Counted from the stretch's first letter, positions 35,594-45,068 are shown. The stretch: DNA of 64,000 nt from an uncultured Saprospiraceae bacterium (GCA_938041325.1 CALIAG010000184.1:20689-84688), one strand, 5' to 3'. The notes: generated by a model not told the origin, from the letters alone. Numbers and translations: made by a program.

Positions 35594-36619
35594 ATGACAA
35601 TGTTGAGAAAAATTTTGATTCCACTTTTTCTGTTTACGACTTCCATTGCCTTCTCTCAAGAAGAACCAGATGTAGAAAAAAGCCTATTCAATTATTTTTA
35701 TGCAATGGGAGACTTTATTCCTACCATAAAAATAGAAACCGACCTCAAGGAATTAATTAAACAGAAAGAAAAGGAAGAATACCAACCCGGGACCTTTACT
35801 TTTTTAATGGGAGAGAAAGAGATTGTAATTCCCGTAGAAGTTAGAGCTCGAGGCAATGTCAGAAAGAAAGTTTGTTATTTTCCGCCGTTGAAAATAGACT
35901 TTAAAAAAGGAGAGCTAAAAGCGCTGGGTTTTACTAATATGGACAAACTTAAAACAGTTATTCAATGCAAAAGTGGAAAAGCCGCGGAATCACATGTGTT
36001 CAAAGAAAACCTTCTCTATGAAATTTATAATGTTTTAGACACCAACGGAATCAGAACTAAACTGGTGAATTTTGAATTATGGAGCAATGGAACATTAGAA
36101 AAAAGCCTTTCCGGATTTTTAATCGAACACGAAAAAGAATATACCGCTCGCATAAAAGGTAAGATTGTTAAAGCGAATAAATTACAAGAAGCCGCGATGG
36201 AAAGAGCTCCCTACTTAAAGATGGTTTTCTTTCAATATATGATTGCAAATACAGATTGGGCCATTGGAAATAAACACAATATTGAAATGGTTGCAGTTCC
36301 AAATGCAAAGCTGGTCACGCCAATTCCTTATGATTTTGATTATTCAGGATTCGTCGGTACTGGCTATGCTGTAGTCAGTGAATCGTTTCCTATTAAAAAA
36401 GTCTCTGAACGGTATTTTCGTGGAAAAAAAGTCACCGAAGCGGAGGCCACACAAACGGCTGAATTCTATTTAGCTCACAAAGAAAAAATCCAAAATGTTT
36501 GTGAAGCGGCAACTTATTTGGATGAAAAAACTGTAAAAAATGTCAACTTCTATATCGATAGTTTTTATAAAGAAATAGAAAAGCCCCGATTTGTGAAATC
36601 AAAGTTTGTGACCAATTAA
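35594..36619 (+). CDS. exported CotH-like (secreted protein kinase fold) protein
   Basis: A 341-residue protein with a signal peptide (1-21, ending AFSQ). CotH-superfamily features visible by eye: RARGN (84-88) followed by FPPLKIDF; a lysine in LKTVIQCKS; FKENLLYEIYNVL; hinge FLIEHEKEY; catalytic-loop-like NTDWAIGNKHN (D221, N226); and metal-binding YDFD (D247, D249). CotH proteins are atypical kinases acting on exported substrates. The assignment is from motif order, not a search, and activity is inferred. It is last in the sulfatase/phosphatase operon and followed by a weak terminator. Confidence 0.72.
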   Translation: MTMLRKILIPLFLFTTSIAFSQEEPDVEKSLFNYFYAMGDFIPTIKIETDLKELIKQKEKEEYQPGTFTFLMGEKEIVIPVEVRARGNVRKKVCYFPPLKIDFKKGELKALGFTNMDKLKTVIQCKSGKAAESHVFKENLLYEIYNVLDTNGIRTKLVNFELWSNGTLEKSLSGFLIEHEKEYTARIKGKIVKANKLQEAAMERAPYLKMVFFQYMIANTDWAIGNKHNIEMVAVPNAKLVTPIPYDFDYSGFVGTGYAVVSESFPIKKVSERYFRGKKVTEAEATQTAEFYLAHKEKIQNVCEAATYLDEKTVKNVNFYIDSFYKEIEKPRFVKSKFVTN

Positions 36620-36625
36620 TCACAA

Positions 36626-36664
36626 GCTTTATAATAGCAACGGTATAAAGCGTTTTAATTTTTT
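36626..36664 (+). terminator. probable terminator of the sulfatase/phosphatase/kinase operon
   Basis: GCTTTATA / TATAAAGC (8 bp) is followed by GTTTTAATTTTTT, 7 bp after the CotH-like stop and just before the convergent gene end. Confidence 0.55.
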
Positions 36665-37295
36665 ACGAACTAGGTGAAGAATCTATCGGTTTTACAATAA
36701 GACTATTAGAGAAAGGATTGGATTGCATATTGACTACTTTGACAATAGCATCTTCTCCCTGAAAATAATCTTGAATAGATTGCTCTATAGTTTGGATAGT
36801 TTTTTTGATTTCCTTCGCGGAAAAATTTTCATATTCAGTTTCAGTTTCCATCCAAAGTAGAATCCATACTTTATGCTCTAATGAATTGTTCAAGTACTGA
36901 ACCCGTGGCCAAAAACCCGCGGCCTGTTTATGGAAATATTTATTAGAGAAAAAAGAGTAAAGAGTTTGAGCTAAATTATACCACCACTTTTTTTTGTAAT
37001 ATCTCGAAATTGCATTTATTCCACTCAAGCTATCTTCTATTTTCTTTATAAACGCGTCGGATATGCGCTGTGGATTATTCAAGGTGATAAGTATGCTTTC
37101 TTCTGGTATTCTAACTTGATAATTTTTGACCTCCATTAAAACCAATTCGTTCTCCCCTTTTAATCCGATGAAATCAACACCTTTGTATCCATGGCCACTA
37201 AAAGCTCTAAAAAAGGGATGGTCATCGTATTTTTTAATGAGCCACTGGTCATTGAATTCGAATAATAGATCACTTTCTTTGAAAGTATTTTCCAA
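36663..37295 (-). CDS. uncharacterised protein with PD-(D/E)xK nuclease-like motif
   Basis: A 210-residue cytoplasmic protein of unknown family. Residues 39-58 read GVDFIGLKGENELVLMEVKN: D41 followed after 13 residues by E55-V-K57, the spacing expected for a PD-(D/E)xK nuclease core. The remaining sequence is predicted alpha/beta, with charged helices and a Trp/Tyr-rich middle (KKWWYNLAQTLYSFF). No restriction-modification or repair partner is adjacent. It lies 2 bp downstream of the haloacid dehalogenase gene, so the two are cotranscribed. Nuclease activity is inference. Confidence 0.65.
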   Translation of the reverse strand: MENTFKESDLLFEFNDQWLIKKYDDHPFFRAFSGHGYKGVDFIGLKGENELVLMEVKNYQVRIPEESILITLNNPQRISDAFIKKIEDSLSGINAISRYYKKKWWYNLAQTLYSFFSNKYFHKQAAGFWPRVQYLNNSLEHKVWILLWMETETEYENFSAKEIKKTIQTIEQSIQDYFQGEDAIVKVVNMQSNPFSNSLIVKPIDSSPSS

Positions 37296-37297
37296 GA

Positions 37298-37981
37298 TTA
37301 TTGATTTAAGTTACTAACCAATTGAGCCAGTTCAGACAATTTTTGGATAGTTTTAAAAGGAGGAGGCCCAAGTACTTCAGGCTCTTGATTATATTGGTTT
37401 ACCCAAACTGCTCGCAAACCAAATGCACCCGCACCTGCTACATCCCACCGATTAGAAGATAGGAATAAAATTTCAGACTTGTCAAGTGCAAAACGATCAC
37501 ATGCAAGTTGATAAACCAGTGGATTTGGTTTAAATGTTTTTAGACTATCAACTGAAATAATCTCATCCAATAAATTATTGAGATTGGTTTTGTCAACCCC
37601 AGATTGAAGCATTTCTGGAGTTCCATTGGATAAAATTGCCGTTTTAATATCCCTCTTTTTTAATTGTGATAATAATTTCGGGACTTCTTCAAAGCAAGAA
37701 GGATTGAGGTAGATTGGCATCAACAAATCAAAAAGTTTTTGATTCGCAAGACCCGTTTCTCTCATTGCAAGTTGCAACGCTTGATGAGTAACTACATTAA
37801 AGGGAACATATTTATTCATGGAGGCGCGCAACCAAGTGTATTCCAACTGTTTTCTTCTCCAAATAGTCATAAGTTGATCCGTTTGGTTCCCTGCGATTTC
37901 ACGGATTTCTTCAACTGGAGTAGAAAGATTAAACAAAGTACCAAAAGCATCAAATACGCAAGCCTTTACATCAATCGTCAT
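37298..37981 (-). CDS. type II haloacid dehalogenase (HAD superfamily)
   Basis: A 227-residue HAD hydrolase. The nucleophile motif DAFGTLF (D11) and blocks LMTIWRRKQLEYTWLRA, AILSNGTPEML, FKPNPLVYQLA and ILFLSSNRWDVAGAGAFG match L-2-haloacid dehalogenases, which replace a halogen by hydroxyl with inversion. Type II HADs can also act on other small 2-substituted acids, so the true substrate is uncertain. Cytoplasmic. It is first gene of a two-gene unit with the nuclease-like protein and divergent from the MoxR gene. Confidence 0.88.
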   Translation of the reverse strand: MTIDVKACVFDAFGTLFNLSTPVEEIREIAGNQTDQLMTIWRRKQLEYTWLRASMNKYVPFNVVTHQALQLAMRETGLANQKLFDLLMPIYLNPSCFEEVPKLLSQLKKRDIKTAILSNGTPEMLQSGVDKTNLNNLLDEIISVDSLKTFKPNPLVYQLACDRFALDKSEILFLSSNRWDVAGAGAFGLRAVWVNQYNQEPEVLGPPPFKTIQKLSELAQLVSNLNQ

Positions 37982-38118
37982 TGTTCTATGTTTTGTGTTA
38001 ATATAAAAATACTCAAAACTCTTTCAAGAATTGTCTTTGTTTTTTCTTTGGCCATTAAAAATTAATCTTAATTTAAGCAAACGAAAATTTTTCCTTTCTT
38101 TCAATTTTTTAAGAGACT

Positions 38119-39012
38119 ATGCCAAATAATTCTATTCAAAATATCGAATCGTTGTTGAATGGTCAAGGTTACATTACAGATCAATCCATTGTAATGTCAG
38201 TGCATTTAGCAAAGGTGTTGAAAAAGCCACTATTGATCGAAGGTCCGGCAGGCGTTGGCAAAACCGAAATCGCAAAGGTAATGGCTAGAGCTTTGGATAC
38301 GGATTTAATACGCTTGCAATGTTATGAAGGCTTGGATGCCAACCATGCACTCTACGAATGGAACTATCAACACCAGCTCCTGCAATTAAAAATGGAAGAG
38401 TCTGGATCCAAAACAATAGAGGAGAAGAAGAAAACCATATTTGGCGAAGAGTTTTTACTAAAAAGACCATTACTACAGGCAATTACCCACCACAAACATC
38501 CCGTCTTGTTGATTGATGAAATTGACAGAGCGGATGAAGAGTTTGAAAGCTTCTTGTTAGAGGTATTGTCCGACTGGCAAATAAGTATTCCAGAAATCGG
38601 TACAATAAAAGCCACTCACATTCCTCAGGTTATTGTGACGAGCAATAGAGTCAGAGAGCTTTCAGAAGCATTGCGGAGACGATGTCTTTATTTGTGGATT
38701 GATTACCCTGAATTTGATAAAGAACTAAGCATTGTCAAACAAAAAGTACCAGATATCGACGAAGTATTGGCAGAAGAGATTTGTAAGTTTATGAGAGAAC
38801 TTCGCCAGAAACGCCTTGAAAAAATTCCAGGCATTGCGGAGACACTAGACTGGGCTTTGGCTTTGTCGGGAATGCATATCGATCATTTGGACAAAGAATT
38901 GGTACAAAGTACACTTGGTATTATCCTAAAGGACTGGCAGGATATCAGAACTGCTCAGGATTCTCTTTCAGAACTCTTTGAAAAAGTAGGAATTCAATCT
39001 AAATTAGATTAA
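38119..39012 (+). CDS. MoxR-family AAA+ ATPase
   Basis: A 297-residue AAA+ chaperone-like ATPase. Walker A is EGPAGVGKTEIAK, Walker B is VLLIDEIDRADEEF, sensor 1 is VIVTSNRVREL, and the arginine finger region is ALRRRCLYLWIDYP. CYEGLDANHALYEWNY is typical of the CoxD/MoxR subfamily. The partner VWA protein gene starts 6 bp downstream. Such pairs remodel or insert metal cofactors into a target enzyme. No CO dehydrogenase or molybdenum enzyme gene is in the window, so the client is unknown. Confidence 0.92.
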   Translation: MPNNSIQNIESLLNGQGYITDQSIVMSVHLAKVLKKPLLIEGPAGVGKTEIAKVMARALDTDLIRLQCYEGLDANHALYEWNYQHQLLQLKMEESGSKTIEEKKKTIFGEEFLLKRPLLQAITHHKHPVLLIDEIDRADEEFESFLLEVLSDWQISIPEIGTIKATHIPQVIVTSNRVRELSEALRRRCLYLWIDYPEFDKELSIVKQKVPDIDEVLAEEICKFMRELRQKRLEKIPGIAETLDWALALSGMHIDHLDKELVQSTLGIILKDWQDIRTAQDSLSELFEKVGIQSKLD

Positions 39013-39018
39013 TCGATT

Positions 39019-40218
39019 ATGGCTTCTGAAAATTTAATAGAACGGCAAACTGCACTTTCTTCCCACGTCGTTTCTTTTTGCAGATACCTGCGCAAGCATA
39101 AGTTCAAACTAGGGGCTTCGGATGAAGCCCTTGCTCTTCAAGCACTTTCTAAAGTCGTGTTATCTGATTCAGAAGTTTTTAGACTCACTCTTCGTTCTAC
39201 ATTAGTTAAAAACCTTCCCCAGTTAATTTTGTTTGATCAACATTTTGAAAAATATTGGGAAGAATTAGCCAAAGCAATAAACTCTAAAAAGAAAACAGTC
39301 GAAGAAGAAACGCTAAAGAAAAAGACCCTTGCTGATGAAGCTCAAAAAAGAGGACAAGCCTCTTTGCAAGCACTGAAAAGTTGGTTGTATGGAAATCAAT
39401 CTTCAGAAGAGAAAGAAGTTCCCGGTTACAGTTTTGGAAAAACAATTCAGCAAAAGGATTTTAGCCTGTTCAATTCGGAAGAGATGTCAGAGGTGAATAA
39501 TTTGGTTAAGTCAATTGGTAAAATATTGGCCAACAGACATAACCGCAGGTATCAACGAGGCAAATCAGGAGATCTTTTCGATCTTAAGTCGAGTATCCAA
39601 AAGAATATGCGTAAAGGCGGGGATATCGTAGAAATGGCATTTAAGAAAAAGCAAAAACGCAAGTTGCGAATCGTCTTACTTTGTGATATTAGTAAGTCTA
39701 TGGATTTGTACAGTCGGTTTTTAATTCAATTCATTTATGCTTTCCAAAATACCTATACTAAAATAGAAACCTTTATTTTCGGCACAGAACTAAATAGAGT
39801 TACAGAACAGCTAAGAAGACAAGAATATACAGAAGCGTTAGAAGCGCTTCGAGAAAACTTTTATGATTGGTCTGGAGGAACTAGAATAGGAGAATGCTTA
39901 GCGGATTTTAATAAAAATTATACTTCAAAAATAATCAACCAAAACACCATCTTCCTCATAATGAGTGATGGATTGGATACTGGAGATTCCAACTTAATAG
40001 CCCCGAATTTAAAACGCATCCAGCGAAAAGCAAATAAGGTAATTTGGCTCAATCCCATAGCAGGGAATCCAGATTACAAACCATCTACAAAAGGGATGAA
40101 AGAAGCATTGCCATTTATTGATGTTTTTACTTCCGGACACAACCTGGAAAGCTTAAGAAAAGTTGTATCCGTTTTCGGAAAAAGCAACCAAAATCATTTT
40201 AGAAAATTGCAAGACTAG
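39019..40218 (+). CDS. VWA domain-containing CoxE-like protein
   Basis: A 399-residue protein with a helical N-terminal half, including a Lys/Glu-rich segment (KKKTVEEETLKKKTLADEAQ), and a C-terminal von Willebrand A domain. The MIDAS motif is complete: DISKSMD (DxSxS), a threonine in SGGTRIGE, and an aspartate in MSDGLDTGD. Family wording (RHNRRYQRGKSGDLFDLKSS) fits CoxE. Together with the adjacent MoxR-type ATPase it should form a remodelling complex in the cytoplasm. Target unknown. Confidence 0.92.
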   Translation: MASENLIERQTALSSHVVSFCRYLRKHKFKLGASDEALALQALSKVVLSDSEVFRLTLRSTLVKNLPQLILFDQHFEKYWEELAKAINSKKKTVEEETLKKKTLADEAQKRGQASLQALKSWLYGNQSSEEKEVPGYSFGKTIQQKDFSLFNSEEMSEVNNLVKSIGKILANRHNRRYQRGKSGDLFDLKSSIQKNMRKGGDIVEMAFKKKQKRKLRIVLLCDISKSMDLYSRFLIQFIYAFQNTYTKIETFIFGTELNRVTEQLRRQEYTEALEALRENFYDWSGGTRIGECLADFNKNYTSKIINQNTIFLIMSDGLDTGDSNLIAPNLKRIQRKANKVIWLNPIAGNPDYKPSTKGMKEALPFIDVFTSGHNLESLRKVVSVFGKSNQNHFRKLQD

Positions 40219-40294
40219 AGGTTCATACTAAGTAGAAAGAATCACTAAATGCCTTAAGAGATTTGGCTATTTTATACAGATAAATTTTAAACAC

Positions 40295-42928
40295 ATGAAA
40301 CGTCATTTATTTTTTATACTTACTGTTCTATTTTTATTTTCAGCTTGTTTGAATGACTCGGCGGAAAAGAATTCAGATAAAGTGAATAGAGAAATAGCTC
40401 AATTAGAAGTGACTTGGGAAGTCGTAGCAAATGGAGTAAATAAGCAAAGTCAATTCCTGTCTGTCTTTGAATTAATTAACCAAGGCAATTCTCTAATGAC
40501 GAACAAAGGATGGACGATTTATTTTAGCCAAATAATGGGAGGTGGGCCACCTCTTGAAGTAAGAGGCCCCGTAACAGTAGAGCACATCTCGGGAGATTTT
40601 TTTTCTATGAAACCGACAGAAGAATTCGAAGATCTCAAAAAGGATGAATCGGTAAAAATAGAAACGCTTTGGAATACTTGGGCGATTAAAAAAACAGATG
40701 GACCGTCAGGTATGTATATCGTTTATGAAAACGAAGAAGGTGTAAAATCAGATCCTTTTTTTATTAAGAATTTAAAAATTAAAGACTTTAAAGACCCAAT
40801 ACAAATCAATAGGAATGATACAGACACTTATCCAATTCCCACGCCAGAGTATGTGTATAAGGAAAACGAAAAAGTATCCAAGTTAAACGAGAAAGAATTT
40901 CAGGCAATCCTTCCAAAACCCCTCCGTTACACAGCGCTTGCTGGGAAAATGAATATAGATGCAAATACTATTATTTCTTTTCCAAAAGAACTAGAAAAGG
41001 AAGCCAATTTTCTGCAATCAGCTATTGAAAAATCTTTAGGTAAAAAAGTACCCGTTTCCAACGAAATAGAAAAAGGAGAAGGAACGATAAGGCTAGCTAT
41101 AAGTCCTGAAAAATTTGGAGGTTCTTCAGGAGAAGGATACCAGTTAAATATTAGTTCAAGCAATGGAATCCTCCTTGAAGGAGCTTCTGCTGCGGGTGTT
41201 TTTTATGGGATTCAAAGTTTAAAAGCATTGTTGCCTGTTGTAAAAGACAGTGAATTTCCTTCTGCACTTTCTGTTCAGGAAGCTACAGTATTTGATGCTC
41301 CACGATTCGAATACAGAGGAATGCATTTAGATGTTGCGCGGAATTTTCAATCAAAAAAATCGGTACTTAAGTTGCTGGATTTAATGGCTTTTTACAAAAT
41401 GAATAAATTTCATTTTCACTTAACGGATGATGAAGGATGGCGTCTTGAAATAAAAGATTTACCTGAGTTAACAGAAGTAGGGGCAAGAAGAGGCCATACC
41501 TTAGATGAATCAGATCGCTTGAGGCCTGCATGGGGATCAGGTCCGTATATGGAGTATCCAGGAACTGGGCATTATACAAAAGAAGATTTTATTGAAATTC
41601 TAAAATTTGCCAATGATCGACACATTGAAGTGATTCCTGAAATTGATATGCCGGGTCATGCACGAGCTGCAATTAAATCAATGGATGCGCGCTACAAAAA
41701 ATACATGGAGGATGGCAATGAAGCAGCAGCAGTCAAATATTTATTGCGTGATCTTAACGATAAATCGGAATACCTTTCTGTTCAATCCTACAATGACAAT
41801 GTAATCAGTGTTTGTCAGGAATCAACCTATGCTTTTTTAGAAAAAGTAGTGGATGAAATCATCGCACTTTTTGCAGAAGCAAATGCTCCACTTACGACTA
41901 TCCATATTGGAGCAGACGAAGTTCCACATGGAGCTTGGATGGGATCTGCTGAATGTACCAAATTGGCAGAGAGCACTTCAATAAACTTAACAACAGAAGT
42001 TGATCGCTTTCAATATTTTTTAAAACGTTTCAGTGATATTTTGCAAAAGAAAAAATTGATTACTGGTGGTTGGGAGGAAATAGCGATGCTCAAAGAAAGT
42101 AGCCAAGGCAATACCGTTTTGAAAGCAAATCCGACTTTCGTTAACTCTAATTTCTTACCCTATGTTTGGAATGCAGTTTTCGGTTGGGGCGGAGAAGACC
42201 TTGCCTATAAATTAGCCAACGCGGGCTATCCAATCGTTATGTGCAATGCGTCAAACTTGTATTTTGATTTTGCATACAACAAAGACCCTGATGAACGTGG
42301 TTTATACTGGGCTGGTTTTACGGATACCCGAAAACCTTTTGAATTGGCTCCATTCGATTTATTTAAGTCCGCAAATATCGGCCGTTACGGAGCGCAATTG
42401 GATCCGGATAAATTAGCCGAAGGGAAAACGAAGTTGACGCAAGAAGGCCGAAACAATATTTTAGGAATCCAGGGACAATTATGGAGTGAAACCGTAAAAG
42501 CACCAGAGCATTTAGAATATTATATTTTCCCAAAGATTTTAGGTCTTGCAGAAAGAGCTTGGGCCACACCGGCACAATGGGAAACAGAAGAGAATAAATC
42601 CTCTCGGGAGAAAAGCCTTGCAGCGGATTGGAATAAATTCGCAAATGCAGTTGGGCAAAAAGAAATGCCCCGACTTGATGTAATGAATGATGGAGTCAAT
42701 TACAGGGTTCCACAACCCGGCGCGATAATCAAAAACGGGCTCTTATATGCCAATACGGCTTACCCTGGACTAGAAATTCGATATTCTACTGACGATGGTC
42801 AAATTGGAAAAGTATATGATCCGAATAAACCCGTCCCTGTAAAAGATAAAGTCCACCTAATCGCAACAAGTAAAAATGGACATTCTAGTCGAATATTGAC
42901 TATTTCAGCAGAAGATTTTAAAAAGTAA
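40295..42928 (+). CDS. GH20 beta-N-acetylhexosaminidase, probable lipoprotein
   Basis: An 877-residue exo-hexosaminidase that releases terminal GlcNAc or GalNAc. Domains in order: lipoprotein-type signal peptide (MKRHLFFILTVLFLFSAC); CHB_HEX carbohydrate-binding domain (~35-170); GH20b alpha/beta domain (~200-330); GH20 barrel (~335-760) with HFHLTDDEGWRLEIK, DMPGHARAAI and the catalytic pair D541-E542 in IHIGADEVPHGAW; and a short C-terminal chitobiase-like domain. It suggests use of chitin oligomers or glycans. It ends 4 bp from the convergent asparaginase-like gene. Confidence 0.95.
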   Translation: MKRHLFFILTVLFLFSACLNDSAEKNSDKVNREIAQLEVTWEVVANGVNKQSQFLSVFELINQGNSLMTNKGWTIYFSQIMGGGPPLEVRGPVTVEHISGDFFSMKPTEEFEDLKKDESVKIETLWNTWAIKKTDGPSGMYIVYENEEGVKSDPFFIKNLKIKDFKDPIQINRNDTDTYPIPTPEYVYKENEKVSKLNEKEFQAILPKPLRYTALAGKMNIDANTIISFPKELEKEANFLQSAIEKSLGKKVPVSNEIEKGEGTIRLAISPEKFGGSSGEGYQLNISSSNGILLEGASAAGVFYGIQSLKALLPVVKDSEFPSALSVQEATVFDAPRFEYRGMHLDVARNFQSKKSVLKLLDLMAFYKMNKFHFHLTDDEGWRLEIKDLPELTEVGARRGHTLDESDRLRPAWGSGPYMEYPGTGHYTKEDFIEILKFANDRHIEVIPEIDMPGHARAAIKSMDARYKKYMEDGNEAAAVKYLLRDLNDKSEYLSVQSYNDNVISVCQESTYAFLEKVVDEIIALFAEANAPLTTIHIGADEVPHGAWMGSAECTKLAESTSINLTTEVDRFQYFLKRFSDILQKKKLITGGWEEIAMLKESSQGNTVLKANPTFVNSNFLPYVWNAVFGWGGEDLAYKLANAGYPIVMCNASNLYFDFAYNKDPDERGLYWAGFTDTRKPFELAPFDLFKSANIGRYGAQLDPDKLAEGKTKLTQEGRNNILGIQGQLWSETVKAPEHLEYYIFPKILGLAERAWATPAQWETEENKSSREKSLAADWNKFANAVGQKEMPRLDVMNDGVNYRVPQPGAIIKNGLLYANTAYPGLEIRYSTDDGQIGKVYDPNKPVPVKDKVHLIATSKNGHSSRILTISAEDFKK

Positions 42929-42932
42929 ATAC

Positions 42933-43841
42933 TTAAGGAGTTATTTTGATTTTTGAAATGACTTGTCCTGAAGACGTTACATAAGCAAAAGCCATGCGCG
43001 GTGTATTATGCGCATAGGCATATTCCCCGTTACTGTTGATCCCGATAACTCCGCCTAAACCACCTACTTTTTGCTGAAGTTTGGCTATTCCTATTCTAGC
43101 CGCGTCACCCGCTGAATTATGTTCGAATAGATCACAAACTGTTTTTGCCAAGAGAACCTTCATTATTGATTCTCCCCAGCCTGTAGTCGATGCGGCACCA
43201 ATGCTATTATCTGCATAAGCGCCTGCTCCAATAATCGGAGAATCTCCAACGCGTCCGGGAAGTTTGCGGGGCGTTCCGCCTGTCGAAGTAGCCACGGCTA
43301 AATTTCCATTGATGTCCATTGCCACCGCACCAACGGTATCTGAAGGGCTATCCCGAAAAGGGTGATGGGTCATGAATTCTGGATCTTCTTTTATTTTATC
43401 AAAAAAGACCAGCTCTCGTTCTGTAAGCAATTGTTTTGGGTCAAGAATTTCAAAACCCTGGTCAATGGCAAATTGCTGAGCTCCTTTTCCCGCAAGGAAA
43501 GCATGTTCTGTATTATCCATGACCTGTCTAGCCAAGCTCACAGGATGAAAAATATTTTGAACACAGGCTACAGCCCCGAAATTAAGACTTAAGCCATCCA
43601 TGATTATTGCGTCCAACTCTATTTCACCAGCCTTATTTAAAAAAGCTCCTTTGCCTGCATCATATGTTGGATCCAGTTCAAGGTGATTGATAGCAAGCTC
43701 TACAGCATCAAGTGCGGACAGTCCTTTTTCTAATGCTTCAAAGGTTTTTGTAATAGAATGTTCAATGCCATTTAGATGAGCGGCTACTTGCTCATCAGGT
43801 ATATTCCAAGCTCCTCCGTGCACAATAAGTTTTGGTTTCAT
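42933..43841 (-). CDS. isoaspartyl peptidase / L-asparaginase (Ntn hydrolase)
   Basis: A 302-residue plant-type asparaginase of the N-terminal nucleophile class. It is made as a precursor that cleaves itself before the catalytic threonine in SDTVGAVAMD. HGGAWNIPD at the N terminus, DAGKGAFLNKAGEIELDA, STGGTPRKLPGRVGDSPIIGAG and GVIGINSNGEYAYAHNTPRM are family blocks. It degrades isoaspartyl dipeptides and/or asparagine. No signal peptide, so cytoplasmic. Convergent with the GH20 gene. Confidence 0.93.
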   Translation of the reverse strand: MKPKLIVHGGAWNIPDEQVAAHLNGIEHSITKTFEALEKGLSALDAVELAINHLELDPTYDAGKGAFLNKAGEIELDAIIMDGLSLNFGAVACVQNIFHPVSLARQVMDNTEHAFLAGKGAQQFAIDQGFEILDPKQLLTERELVFFDKIKEDPEFMTHHPFRDSPSDTVGAVAMDINGNLAVATSTGGTPRKLPGRVGDSPIIGAGAYADNSIGAASTTGWGESIMKVLLAKTVCDLFEHNSAGDAARIGIAKLQQKVGGLGGVIGINSNGEYAYAHNTPRMAFAYVTSSGQVISKIKITP

Positions 43842-44081
43842 TTGATTTTTGATTAAAAATTAAAGTTTTACAAAATAGAAATCAAAATGTGGAAAACTAA
43901 ATTTTCACGTGTTTGAAGCTCAAATTTAGTTTAACAAAACACTGTAAATTGTTATAAAACAATTGATTAGCTGTGTCTATTAAATTAAATTAGTAATCAT
44001 ATGGACGTAAACCACGATTTTAACCGACACTTATAAATAATTTTTTATGCGTAAAGCTTATAATAATAAAATGTCTTTGTC

Positions 44082-44089
44082 TAATTTTG
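44082..44089 (+). promoter_or_regulatory. predicted -7 box for the OmpA lipoprotein gene
   Basis: TAATTTTG matches TAnnTTTG; the predicted leader is about 105 nt. An 8-bp inverted repeat, ATGGACGT (44001-44008) and ACGTCCAT (44090-44097), brackets the region. The rest of the 359-bp gap (43842-44200) shows no gene. Confidence 0.4.
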
Positions 44090-44200
44090 ACGTCCATTCT
44101 AAAACCGAAACGAAAAAAGACTTCCAACGCTAAAGGACTTTTTAAATTTTAAATACACTATTAACCTCTTCTAATTACAAATCAAAAATTAAAAACTATT

Positions 44201-45013
44201 ATGAGAAAATTAAGTCTTCTTCCGGTACTGTGTCTATGTGTGGTAATGTTAACTCCATCATGTGTGTCAAAAAAGAAGTTTACTGAATTAATGGCGGACA
44301 AAGATTCGACTGCTGCAATGCTTTCAGAGACAAAAGAAAAAGTGGCCATGTTGGAAGGAAATGTGGAAAACCTGGAATCAGAGAAAAATAAAATGAAAGC
44401 AGATTTTGATTCTGAGAAAGAATCTTTAGATGGTAAAATAACTAAGCTGTCAGATGACCTTGATACTTCAATGGAAAAAATCGCTGAAGTAGAGAAAAAA
44501 GTGGAAGTGAAAGAGGGAGAGATTTCATCTTTGAAGCAAAATATTAAAAGCGTATTCGATGTCTACGCTAAGAGTGGGTTGAATTTGGTAGAGAAAAATG
44601 ACATGATGTATGTTTCTAACATGGCTCCAATCACTTATAAAAGTGGATCTGTGAGAGTGAATAAAGATCAAAAAGAAGCGCTTCAAGGAATGGCTAATCT
44701 TTTATTAACCAATCCGGGACTAAAAATATTAGTGGAAGGACATGCAGATAAAGTACCTATGAAAGTAGGAGCTCCTTACTCAGATAATACGCAATTGAGC
44801 TTGGCAAGAGCACAAAGAGTAGTGAAAGAGCTAATTAAACTTGGTGTAGATCCTAATCAATTGGCGGCAGTTGGACGTGGGGAGAACATGCCAGCCTTAT
44901 CATATGAAGTAGAAGGAGAAGACATGAGCGAAGTCTACGAACAAAATAGAAGAACAGAATTTATTGTTATGGCAGATTTAGGAGAATTGTACAAATTTCA
45001 ACAATCTCTTTAA
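44201..45013 (+). CDS. OmpA-family lipoprotein with coiled coil
   Basis: A 270-residue protein. The signal peptide ends at a probable lipidated cysteine (LTPSC, C21). Residues 25-115 form a heptad-rich coiled coil (DKDSTAAMLSETKEKVAMLE onward). The C-terminal OmpA peptidoglycan-binding domain (~135-265) has ILVEGHADKVPM, LSLARAQRVVKELIKLGV and RGENMPALS plus NRRTEFIVM. It probably tethers the outer membrane to peptidoglycan. Two terminator hairpins follow, the first being its own. Confidence 0.93.
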   Translation: MRKLSLLPVLCLCVVMLTPSCVSKKKFTELMADKDSTAAMLSETKEKVAMLEGNVENLESEKNKMKADFDSEKESLDGKITKLSDDLDTSMEKIAEVEKKVEVKEGEISSLKQNIKSVFDVYAKSGLNLVEKNDMMYVSNMAPITYKSGSVRVNKDQKEALQGMANLLLTNPGLKILVEGHADKVPMKVGAPYSDNTQLSLARAQRVVKELIKLGVDPNQLAAVGRGENMPALSYEVEGEDMSEVYEQNRRTEFIVMADLGELYKFQQSL

Positions 45014-45022
45014 TTTTCAATT

Positions 45023-45068
45023 AAGCAGTTAGTCAAATTTGTATTAATCATAAATTGACTAACTGCTT
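45023..45068 (+). terminator. terminator of the OmpA lipoprotein gene
   Basis: A perfect 14-bp stem AAGCAGTTAGTCAA / TTGACTAACTGCTT with an 18-nt loop begins 9 bp after the stop codon and is followed by a short T run. Confidence 0.75.
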
